Shown here piece after piece: positions 58,590 to 64,000 of a stretch of DNA of 64,000 nt (position 1 is its first letter; each line of letters starts with the position of its first letter). Under the pieces are notes generated by a model. The model saw only the letters and a program-made list of their open reading frames with translations, did no database searches and was not told the DNA's origin. Source of the stretch: a virus. Location: IMG/VR virus record IMGVR_UViG_3300047170_000049, positions 95,289 through 159,288 of that record, one strand, 5' to 3'. A program made the position numbers and the translations under genes.

Positions 58590-59057
58590 ATGAAGACCGA
58601 AGTTAATAAGAACGTAAGGCGAGTAAGAGAGTCGATAGTAGCCAAGCGGGAGTATCAAGTAATCGAGCGCAATCTTCAACGTAATACAATAAAAGTAATC
58701 GACGTTGAAACGGGCGACTCGTTCCACACCCATGTTCCAATACTTGGGGCAGCATCATACTTCAGCATTGGCACCATTATTGTGATTCCCCAGCTTTATA
58801 AGAAAAGTGCCGCATCAAACCTTGGCAATCGACGTGATGCCAAGCCTGTAGCTGAACCTGCACAACTCGTGACCAATTATTCGATGGAACGTAGTCGCGC
58901 ATTAACTGCAATATACAAGCAAATGGCTCGCCTCAGTAAGCAATGGAATGAAGAGTTCAGGGCTAATGGCTCAGAGAATAAAGATATATTAGAGAAATTG
59001 AAGTATGAAATCAATAAGTTAAAGGCTTCATACGAAACCTTGAAACATTCCCCATAA
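58590..59057 (+). CDS. Hypothetical protein, 155 aa
   Basis: Not recognised. The N-terminal 70 residues are a basic, beta-rich part (RNTIKVIDVETGDSFHTHVP). The C-terminal half is a charged coiled coil (SRALTAIYKQMARLSKQWNE; LEKLKYEINKLKASYETLK). The AAGGTGG before the ATG is the ribosome site. Transcribed from a sigma-28-type promoter and followed by another, which overlaps its last codon. Confidence 0.6.
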   Translation: MKTEVNKNVRRVRESIVAKREYQVIERNLQRNTIKVIDVETGDSFHTHVPILGAASYFSIGTIIVIPQLYKKSAASNLGNRRDAKPVAEPAQLVTNYSMERSRALTAIYKQMARLSKQWNEEFRANGSENKDILEKLKYEINKLKASYETLKHSP

Positions 59058-59080
59058 GTTTTATGGAAATAGGCCGATTA
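59054..59080 (+). promoter_or_regulatory. Sigma-28 (FliA)-type promoter of the CheY-like gene
   Basis: ATAAGTTT (59054-59061), 11 nt, GCCGATTA (59073-59080). Seven of eight -10 bases match the FliA consensus; the -35 has one A shifted. It begins on the stop codon of the upstream gene, and GTAAGGAG follows before the ATG at 59104. Confidence 0.7.
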
Positions 59081-59103
59081 ATAATTGTAAGGAGATAAAA
59101 GTT

Positions 59104-59466
59104 ATGAAAAAAGTATTAGTAATCGACGATGACTCAATGTTGCTCCAGTGCATGAAGCTGGTGCTAGAAAGCGAGCACTACGAGGTAGTGACGGCTAGCA
59201 ACGGACTGGAAGGCTTAGAAGCTCTGTCGGATGATATTGACCTTATCGTGCTGGACTTGTCAATGCCTGTAATGTCTGGGTCAGAATTTCATGACAAGCT
59301 GCGCGAGCAAGCCGACCTGGACCACATTCCAGTTGTCATCTTAAGCGGTCTTGAACGCCCTGACCCAATTGAATGCGTGGAGATTGTTAAAAAACCCATT
59401 AACGTTATGGATTTACTAGGGATTATTGGCATCTACACTTCAGATGAAAAAGGAGCGGCGGCTTAA
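59104..59466 (+). CDS. CheY-like response-regulator receiver protein
   Basis: 120 aa, a single receiver domain with nothing else, the size of CheY. The acidic pocket is VIDDDS (Asp8-10), the phospho-acceptor is Asp51 in IVLDLSMP, Ser81 sits in VVILSG and Lys97-Pro98 in VKKPI, so phosphorylation should be possible. CheY-P binds the flagellar switch; a phage copy could change swimming, soak up phosphate from CheA or other kinases, or act elsewhere. The sigma-28-type promoter, used for flagellar and chemotaxis genes in bacteria, fits such a link. Confidence 0.9.
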   Translation: MKKVLVIDDDSMLLQCMKLVLESEHYEVVTASNGLEGLEALSDDIDLIVLDLSMPVMSGSEFHDKLREQADLDHIPVVILSGLERPDPIECVEIVKKPINVMDLLGIIGIYTSDEKGAAA

Positions 59467-59490
59467 CTTCACTATTTTTTAATAATGTGC

Positions 59491-59517
59491 TAAAGTTCTT
59501 TATGGTCTAGCCGATAG
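59491..59517 (+). promoter_or_regulatory. Sigma-28 (FliA)-type promoter
   Basis: TAAAGTTC (59491-59498), 11 nt, GCCGATAG (59510-59517). It differs from the consensus at one base in each box and is the best match of the six. It lies about 25 nt before the next gene's AAGGAG. Confidence 0.78.
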
Positions 59518-59541
59518 GATAGATGTAACAAGGAGATGGAT

Positions 59542-60243
59542 ATGTTAATCAAATTAACAGAGCAAGACCCTAAGTACATCGTAGACCTCACGGAGCATTT
59601 AATCAATCTTGGCGCTAAGTCCACTAACCAGCCTAACGTGTTAGAAGTGGAAGAGGCTTTCGACGTAGACCAATTCCATGGTGTTGAGAAACTTAGCAAT
59701 CTCCCTATTACTGATTACAAGGAAGAAATCAAATGGCTTCATGCTTACCATGGCAACTTTGAATTCTACCTCAGCTTGAAAACTCAATACGCCACCAAAG
59801 GCCGATTGAGCGATAAACAATGGGCTTCAGTAACCAAAGCAATTCAACGTGACCAGGCTCAAGCCGCACAAAAGGTTAACCAAAAGTTCTCAATAGAAGG
59901 TGGCACCGTAATTGTTCTCAAGAAATACTTCGCCCATGAGCTTGCTCAACAAGCTGGATGCGTAAGACCTCATTATGCGTTTGAAGTGGTCAAGGTTCAA
60001 GCTGAAACTGAGAAGGCGTATAGACTGACCTTGAAACTCACCGCACAGCGCACGACGCATTGCTCCGTATGTGGAATCAAATTGACGAACAAATCATCAG
60101 TCTCAACGGGCATTGGACCAATTTGCGCAGAAAAGTGGGGAATTCCTCAAACTTTAAAAGATTTGGCCGATAAGTTACAGACAACGGTGGAGGTCACTAG
60201 TTGGTTACCTAAAACTGCAATAAAGGAGCGATTTGGAAAATAA
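59542..60243 (+). CDS. Hypothetical protein with C-terminal zinc motif, 233 aa
   Basis: The ATG at 59542 is chosen because AAGGAG is 6 nt upstream; an ATG two codons earlier abuts it. The N-terminal and middle parts are mixed alpha/beta (KEEIKWLHAYHGNFEFYLSL). The C-terminal CSVCGIKLTNKSSVSTGIGP with a following Cys is the DUF6011-like zinc motif frequent in phage proteins. It is transcribed from the sigma-28-type promoter at 59491 and followed by a structured RNA. Confidence 0.62.
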   Translation: MLIKLTEQDPKYIVDLTEHLINLGAKSTNQPNVLEVEEAFDVDQFHGVEKLSNLPITDYKEEIKWLHAYHGNFEFYLSLKTQYATKGRLSDKQWASVTKAIQRDQAQAAQKVNQKFSIEGGTVIVLKKYFAHELAQQAGCVRPHYAFEVVKVQAETEKAYRLTLKLTAQRTTHCSVCGIKLTNKSSVSTGIGPICAEKWGIPQTLKDLADKLQTTVEVTSWLPKTAIKERFGK

Positions 60244-60264
60244 CATTCGATGATTTGGACCTGC

Positions 60265-60392
60265 CATCTACCTCTTCATAAGGTGAAGTCTTCGTGCCTG
60301 GGTACTAGGGTAGATGTGATTTGACCAATTTTTATTGTACCCAACCTGCGTGTGTCGGACCCGTGCATTCGTACTGTAACGAAGATAACGGG
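60265..60392 (+). ncRNA. Structured intergenic RNA with pseudoknot and double-stem hairpin
   Basis: CATCTACCT (60265-60273) pairs with GGGTAGATG (60308-60316) and encloses the hairpin CTTCA-TAAGG-TGAAG (60274-60288). TGGGTAC (60299-60305), inside that loop, pairs with GTACCCA (60337-60343) outside it, an interleaved pseudoknot of 7 perfect pairs. Then CCCGT/ACGGG (60360-60364, 60388-60392) closes an inner TTCGT/ACGAA hairpin. No gene fits in 60244-60423. It lies just before a gene whose ribosome site is AAAAGGAG, so it may be a leader element or a separate small RNA. Confidence 0.65.
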
Positions 60393-60423
60393 CATCGAGA
60401 AAATTTAACAAAAGGAGTATTGT

Positions 60424-60723
60424 ATGCAAGGTACAGAAGGATTTATGGACAATCAGTGTGAACACTGTAAAAAACAATTTAGTGATTTAGAGCCTTATGG
60501 GATGGCTGGGAATATACCAGGCGATAGGAATGAAATTTACAGATTTCACATACTTAATGGCGGCATAGCAAATTCATGTTTTGTTAAAGCTTTTGCAAAA
60601 TTTAAAGTACCAAAAGGTTTTGGCCTTGCACTTCCTTTGGACGAAAGTACCATTTCTAAAAAAGCGAAAGAAGAGGCAATATCAAAACTAAAGCGTTTTA
60701 TTGATAAAGTTTACAAGGAATAG
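60424..60723 (+). CDS. Hypothetical zinc-finger-like protein, 99 aa
   Basis: AAGGAG stands 5 nt before the ATG. CEHCKKQF near 13-20 is half of a possible zinc site, with His/Cys later (FHILNGGIANSCFVKAF). The end is basic and helical (KAKEEAISKLKRFIDKVYK). Not recognised. Confidence 0.55.
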   Translation: MQGTEGFMDNQCEHCKKQFSDLEPYGMAGNIPGDRNEIYRFHILNGGIANSCFVKAFAKFKVPKGFGLALPLDESTISKKAKEEAISKLKRFIDKVYKE

Positions 60724-60765
60724 AAAGCACATAAAGTTTGAAGTGGAACGAGTTGGAGATATTCA

Positions 60766-61131
60766 ATGAAAATTGCGATTGATGTTAAAGGCACACTAGA
60801 AGGTCCCAAGGGCGAAATCATTGCTGAAGCCGCTGCCGTATTAAAAGAACGCGGCCATGAGATTACGGTCTGGTCTAGCCTTCTCTCTTATGCCTACGAA
60901 TGGGTCAAGGGTGCAGGTGAATTCTACGAAATCAGTGGCAAGAAATGGCGACGTGACGTTGAGCCTGAAGAGTTCTATGATGTGGCCATTGAAGACGATG
61001 AGAACCTGGGTGAGATTTTGGCCGCCAACAAAGTCATATATGTTCACGAGTTCAACAGTGTCAATGAATTACTGGGCTTAATTACTGGGGAGAACAATGA
61101 AAACAATATTGACGTTAAGTCTGCTATTTAA
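60766..61131 (+). CDS. HAD-like protein with altered motif I, 121 aa
   Basis: The N-terminus IAIDVKGTLEGPKGEI resembles the HAD superfamily motif I (DxDGT), but the second Asp is Lys, so a normal phosphatase mechanism is unlikely. HEITVWSSLLSYAY fits motif II (hydrophobic strand ending in S/T). VAIEDDENLGEIL fits the acidic motif IV. It is short and without a cap domain. It may be a binding or regulatory relative. The end overlaps the next gene by 35 nt. Confidence 0.45.
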   Translation: MKIAIDVKGTLEGPKGEIIAEAAAVLKERGHEITVWSSLLSYAYEWVKGAGEFYEISGKKWRRDVEPEEFYDVAIEDDENLGEILAANKVIYVHEFNSVNELLGLITGENNENNIDVKSAI

Positions 61132-61270
61132 TGTGGTTGGGTACATCTACATAACGGCCTACAAGAAAGATGTGGCTTTTGAGCGAAGCATGGCCAACGC
61201 GCACATTGATATGCTTCACCACGCTTTGAATAGTGACGTTGCCTTTAAAAGGAGCTTGGCTAGTAAATGA
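61097..61270 (+). CDS. Small membrane protein, 57 aa
   Basis: An N-terminal hydrophobic helix (ILTLSLLFNVVGYIYITAY) is followed by a charged helical tail (HIDMLHHALNSDVAFKRSLA). The ATG lies within the HAD-like gene, and the stop overlaps the next ATG (ATGA). The function is unknown. Confidence 0.5.
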   Translation: MKTILTLSLLFNVVGYIYITAYKKDVAFERSMANAHIDMLHHALNSDVAFKRSLASK

Positions 61271-61596
61271 AAACGTTCCAACGCGGTGATTGGGTAACTC
61301 TTGTTCCATTTGAAGAATGGATTGGGTACTTGAGAGGCACTAGCGCCGACGGCAATCTTATTGGTGGTCTAGGGCCTGAATCCTTCCGTGAAGATTACAA
61401 CACAATCTTGAGTCGTAGGTCTGCCGTACAAATACTAAACACGCAAATGCACAACATCAAAGGCGTGGAATCTCAAACGGTGGCTATTGACCCGTTTAGG
61501 CCATTCCCTGAATACAGTGCAGAGATATTCCGTTTGCTTACACCAGAAGAGTTGGCCTTGGCAAAGCTTTTGTTTGATGACAAAAGGATAGCTTAA
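61267..61596 (+). CDS. Mini-protein family member: RGDWV module with shared tail, 109 aa
   Basis: FQRGDWVTLVPFEEWIGYLR is the SH3-like module. RLLTPEELALAKLLFDD is a model copy of the shared C-terminal helix. First of a tandem run of eight such genes to the right edge, most linked by 1 to 29-nt overlaps. Confidence 0.62.
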   Translation: MKTFQRGDWVTLVPFEEWIGYLRGTSADGNLIGGLGPESFREDYNTILSRRSAVQILNTQMHNIKGVESQTVAIDPFRPFPEYSAEIFRLLTPEELALAKLLFDDKRIA

Positions 61597-61874
61597 TGAC
61601 TTTAAAACGTAAATGGCAATTAGGGGACATCGTTAAAGCGAAGCACGATATGTTTTTGCACCCAGAATACACAACTGACATAACCAAAGCCATTATTATC
61701 CCTGCAGGTACCTTCCTTGAAATCCTAGAACGCTTTTCATTCCTAGGCAACGTTAGCAATATTTTGGTTGGTAAGACCATCCACGGTGCAATGTACGCAT
61801 ACATGGTTAGTCCCAGTGCCGTTGTGCCATTGACTCGTAAGGAGAATGAGATTGCAAGACTCTTATACTCTTAA
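61596..61874 (+). CDS. Mini-protein family member: QLGDIV module with shared tail, 92 aa
   Basis: KWQLGDIVKAKHDMFLHPEY opens the protein and VPLTRKENEIARLLYS ends it. A central PAGTFLEILERFSFLGN strand pair is like the L(K/E)xG-x-YQV element of the related genes at 32268 and 63862. It shares one base with the previous gene. Confidence 0.6.
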   Translation: MTLKRKWQLGDIVKAKHDMFLHPEYTTDITKAIIIPAGTFLEILERFSFLGNVSNILVGKTIHGAMYAYMVSPSAVVPLTRKENEIARLLYS

Positions 61875-62100
61875 GTTCAAGCAAGGCGATTGGGTGATGT
61901 TTCGTGAAGGCGACGCATGGTGTGTGTGCAGGATAAAGCGTGCTGAAAAGATGCGTGGTGATTATAAGGTGCAATGGCTCTATGATAGCATCAACGCTAT
62001 CAGACAGCGTTATACGCTTATGAGCATTGACGAGACCGATGAAATGGGTCACAAGATGACCGACATGGAAATTAAACTCTTTAAGGTGTTATATGCCTAA
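61846..62100 (+). CDS. Mini-protein family member: KQGDWV module with shared tail, 84 aa
   Basis: The ATG at 61846 is used, though AAGGAG is close to it and a TTG two codons on has better spacing. LKFKQGDWVMFREGDAW is the SH3-like module and MTDMEIKLFKVLYA the tail. It overlaps both neighbours. Confidence 0.6.
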   Translation: MRLQDSYTLKFKQGDWVMFREGDAWCVCRIKRAEKMRGDYKVQWLYDSINAIRQRYTLMSIDETDEMGHKMTDMEIKLFKVLYA

Positions 62101-62347
62101 GTTTAAGAAGGGTGACATCCTTTATATGGAAGAAGAATATTACGGTGCTATGAGTCGCCAACTGATTCAGGTTCTAGGCGTCGAGCCTTACCGTGATGGT
62201 TGGTACGATTATAAAGTGCAAATGATTGTAGACACTTCAGGCCAATACACTGGTAACCCAGATTATTTGCTGCAGGAGATTGTAGACCGTGATGCCATCA
62301 AACTCAATAGAACGCAGGTAAAACTGTTTAAATTGCTCTATACTTAA
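62093..62347 (+). CDS. Mini-protein family member: KKGDIL module with shared tail, 84 aa
   Basis: PKFKKGDILYMEEEYYGAM opens the protein and LNRTQVKLFKLLYT ends it. The middle (LIQVLGVEPYRDGWYDYKVQ) aligns with DYKVQWLYDSI of the previous gene, evidence of duplication. It ends 13 nt before the sigma-28-type promoter at 62361. Confidence 0.6.
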   Translation: MPKFKKGDILYMEEEYYGAMSRQLIQVLGVEPYRDGWYDYKVQMIVDTSGQYTGNPDYLLQEIVDRDAIKLNRTQVKLFKLLYT

Positions 62348-62360
62348 TTGCATTATTTCC

Positions 62361-62387
62361 TAAAGTTCTCCGTATTACTTCCGATAG
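62361..62387 (+). promoter_or_regulatory. Sigma-28 (FliA)-type promoter of the SGNH lipoprotein gene
   Basis: TAAAGTTC (62361-62368), 11 nt, TCCGATAG (62380-62387), preceded by TTATTTCC as at 33525. A strong AGGAGG (62395-62400) and the ATG at 62405 follow at once. Confidence 0.72.
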
Positions 62388-62404
62388 ATATATCAGGAGG
62401 TGTT

Positions 62405-63121
62405 ATGAACGTATTAATCACAATCGTTTTAACTTCGAGTTTATGGCTTATAGGCTGCGCTGGGAAGCCACCAGATTATTGCCAAATAGTTACGCCTGGG
62501 TCGCCTGTGTTCGTGCATAGCTTTGGCGATTCAATCACGGTAGGTGCAGGAGCGGACCATTTCTGTAATGGTTATCAAGCTTTATTCACTACGACGATTG
62601 GTGCGAACGGTGACGATGAGGGCATTAGCGGTTCTATGTTCGTAACCTCCACCTACAATATTATGTCTTGGTTTGTGCAAGTGCCTGAAAGTCAAGTGGT
62701 GGCCACGAACAATTACAAGACCCACGACTACGACATTAATACGGTATTGCCAGCATATAATGACGTTACGAACTTTGGCGCTGACCCAACACATTTAGCG
62801 CAATTTCAAGCTGATTTACTGGCAGCTTTGAGTTACACTGGTACTTTAGGAAAGATGACTTTAGTGGGTACAACGCTTTACGCATCGGATGTAATGCAGC
62901 CTGGAATACCGCTCCACACCAATGCTAACGTGGACCAATACGTTGCGGTGATTAAGTCAGTTGTTGCACAAGTTGCCGCCACTGGATTGCCTGTCTACTT
63001 AGTAGACACCAATGCGATTTACGACCCTAACACAATGTCATCAAATAACATTCACCCTGATAATTACGGGCACGCAGTAATTGCTCAGGCATTCATTGAA
63101 GCTTACGAGGCACACAAGTAA
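62405..63121 (+). CDS. SGNH-hydrolase-type lipoprotein, 238 aa
   Basis: The ATG at 62405 follows a strong AGGAGG. The signal ends in lipobox LIGC (Cys18). Block I is FGDSITVGAG with Ser43 as nucleophile, and block V is NNIHPDNYGHAVIA with the catalytic His. This is the SGNH/GDSL esterase fold, acting outside the cytoplasm, perhaps on acylated surface sugars or lipids. It has its own sigma-28-type promoter and lies among mini-protein genes. Modifying the host surface against superinfection, or helping release, are possible roles. Confidence 0.8.
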   Translation: MNVLITIVLTSSLWLIGCAGKPPDYCQIVTPGSPVFVHSFGDSITVGAGADHFCNGYQALFTTTIGANGDDEGISGSMFVTSTYNIMSWFVQVPESQVVATNNYKTHDYDINTVLPAYNDVTNFGADPTHLAQFQADLLAALSYTGTLGKMTLVGTTLYASDVMQPGIPLHTNANVDQYVAVIKSVVAQVAATGLPVYLVDTNAIYDPNTMSSNNIHPDNYGHAVIAQAFIEAYEAHK

Positions 63122-63122
63122 G

Positions 63123-63422
63123 ATGCGTAAAGACGATAAGTTCTTTGTTGAGACCGATGGTAGGCCCTTTGGGAGGCACGAACCTTATATCCTTGAGAAG
63201 CCTAAGTACGTTAAACTTAAAACGAATATGCAAGGCCGTAGCGAATGGTTATCACCAGATACCGTCTACCGCGTGACAGAAGCCATAATTGTTAATACCA
63301 GTAAAGGCGACCAAGAAACCTACGTCATTGATGGATTCCCAGGCATGAGCTTTGGCTACAGCTTGTTTGAGCATTTGGATTTAACCGACGAGGAAATAGC
63401 TTTGTGGCAAACATTGCAGTAG
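63123..63422 (+). CDS. Mini-protein with shared C-terminal tail, 99 aa
   Basis: The ATG at 63123 follows the lipoprotein stop by one base. A basic N-terminal part (RKDDKFFVETDGRPFGRHEP) and strands such as SPDTVYRVTEAIIV precede the tail LDLTDEEIALWQTLQ. It overlaps the next gene by 19 nt. Confidence 0.58.
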   Translation: MRKDDKFFVETDGRPFGRHEPYILEKPKYVKLKTNMQGRSEWLSPDTVYRVTEAIIVNTSKGDQETYVIDGFPGMSFGYSLFEHLDLTDEEIALWQTLQ

Positions 63423-63622
63423 GAGACATAATTGTCCACGATACCAAAGGTGTAGTGGCAAGTGTGGATAGCTGGAGTAGCGGCACCAAAGGTTGGGGTT
63501 TTCATTGCAATATGCTTTCTAAAAATCAATATCCACCACAATTCTATCTAGGCCCCGAGCCTAAGAACTGGCGCAAGATTAGTAATGAAGAGTATGCGCT
63601 TTGGAAGATATTGAATGAGTAA
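63404..63622 (+). CDS. Mini-protein family member: AVGDII module with shared tail, 72 aa
   Basis: It begins with GTG inside the previous gene. NIAVGDIIVHDTKGVVASVD is the module and WRKISNEEYALWKILNE the tail, very like the tail of the DnaJ-type gene at 36539. This ties the two distant clusters together. Confidence 0.58.
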   Translation: MANIAVGDIIVHDTKGVVASVDSWSSGTKGWGFHCNMLSKNQYPPQFYLGPEPKNWRKISNEEYALWKILNE

Positions 63623-63869
63623 AATAGAATTAGACATGTTGATGCAATTCAGTTCTGAGAAGGCCCCTGAAGTGCTTTTTATGCGAGTTAAGGCTATAGA
63701 CCATTTAAAGCAAGAAGTCCTAATGAGCATCGTGTACACTAGCATAAGTAATGTTGGTCAAAGAGAATATTCTTTCACCATGGAATCTATTTTTAAAGAA
63801 TTGCAAGATGGTAGTTGCCGAGTTTGCAATGATGAAGAGGCTGATTTGCTAGAGACTCTATATGGGTGA
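63615..63869 (+). CDS. Mini-protein with shared C-terminal tail, 84 aa
   Basis: The N-terminal part is beta-like without a clear KxGD motif (APEVLFMRVKAIDHLKQEVL). VCNDEEADLLETLYG is the tail. It overlaps neighbours by 8 nt on each side. Confidence 0.55.
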   Translation: MSKIELDMLMQFSSEKAPEVLFMRVKAIDHLKQEVLMSIVYTSISNVGQREYSFTMESIFKELQDGSCRVCNDEEADLLETLYG

Positions 63870-64000
63870 GCGAGTTAAGCGTGGTGATTGGGTGATGGTA
63901 GTAAACTCCTCTCTTCGTAACTTTGGCCCTTTGAAATTAGGCAAGTGTTACCAAGTAATTGCACTTATGCACAAGAAAGATAGTGATGGATTCCCAATGG
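63862..64000 (+). CDS. Mini-protein family member: KRGDWV module (cut by window edge)
   Basis: 46 residues are visible: ERVKRGDWVMVVNSSLRN and then PLKLGKCYQVIALMHKKD. The second part matches the VLKLGELYQILEV element of the gene at 32268. The C-terminal tail would lie beyond the window. The ATG overlaps the end of the previous gene. Confidence 0.55.
   Translation, partial: MGERVKRGDWVMVVNSSLRNFGPLKLGKCYQVIALMHKKDSDGFPM

Noticed and set aside
60733-60762. Seventh sigma-28-type promoter
   Set aside because: TAAAGTTT is present, but no CCGA box stands 11 nt downstream; AGTTGGAG is too different.
1-64000. tRNA genes
   Set aside because: I looked in the intergenic gaps for TTC-type T-arms and acceptor stems with CCA and found none convincing; the gaps are too short or hold other structures.
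1-64000. CRISPR array or toxin-antitoxin module
   Set aside because: No regularly spaced direct repeats were seen, and the small-gene pairs lack recognisable toxin or antitoxin motifs.

Overview
This window is part of the genome of a large tailed double-stranded DNA bacteriophage. The evidence is dense packing of mostly short genes with many 1 to 20 nt overlaps, a complete phage replication and recombination toolkit, a run of giant tail-fibre or collar proteins, and a lytic peptidase. No ribosomal RNA, tRNA, integrase, transposase or CRISPR array was seen. The host is probably Gram-negative: many small proteins carry Sec signals or lipoboxes, and a periplasmic-type thioredoxin is present. It is probably also flagellated, because six intergenic promoters match the sigma-28 (FliA) consensus with identical 11-nt spacing, and one of them drives a CheY-like receiver protein. 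The host species cannot be named from the sequence.

Layout. 1-5030 (minus): sigma-factor-like protein (cut by the window edge), UvsW-type helicase, exported thioredoxin, a PD-(D/E)XK-like protein and unknowns, read from promoters near 3.9 and 5.07 kb. 5176-25980 (plus): GroEL-like chaperonin, then the DNA module: gp46/SbcC-like ATPase, secreted trypsin-like protease, RuvC-like nuclease, dUTPase, metallophosphoesterase, a bacterial-type DnaE polymerase, gp32-like ssDNA-binding protein, UvsX recombinase, a structured RNA, primase, a second sigma-like protein and a DnaB-type helicase. 26000-33421 (plus): small membrane and unknown proteins, AAA+ ATPase, ClpP-like protease, subtilisin-like protease and the first members of a family of mini-proteins. 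33592-43166 (plus): MoxR-type ATPase with a VWA/metallopeptidase partner, a cluster of DnaJ-type zinc mini-proteins interrupted by an HNH endonuclease gene, UDG-fold protein, peptide deformylase, IscA-type protein and unknowns. 43159-58425 (minus): M15-type lysin with a small membrane protein, and seven tail-fibre, collar or associated proteins. 58590-64000 (plus): sigma-28-type promoters, CheY-like receiver, a second structured RNA, SGNH lipoprotein and a second cluster of mini-proteins.

How the genes work together. UvsX, UvsW, gp46-like, gp32-like, primase and DnaB-type helicase form a T4-style recombination-dependent replisome, but the polymerase is a C-family DnaE with an intact-looking PHP domain. 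Chaperonin, ClpP-like and AAA+ proteins, deformylase and IscA-like protein suggest support for host protein folding, maturation and Fe-S supply. Secreted proteases, thioredoxin and lipoproteins point to remodelling of the cell envelope.

Unusual signals. (1) FliA-like promoters beside a CheY-like gene. (2) Two intergenic pseudoknotted RNAs. (3) A twin hairpin that looks like a CsrA/RsmA binding site. (4) Apparent complete absence of GATC. (5) A mini-protein family of about 16 members that shares a C-terminal helix fused to different N-terminal modules. No stretch longer than 300 bases lacks a gene; the longest gaps (22392-22622, 33422-33591, 58426-58589, 60244-60423) hold RNA structures or promoters.
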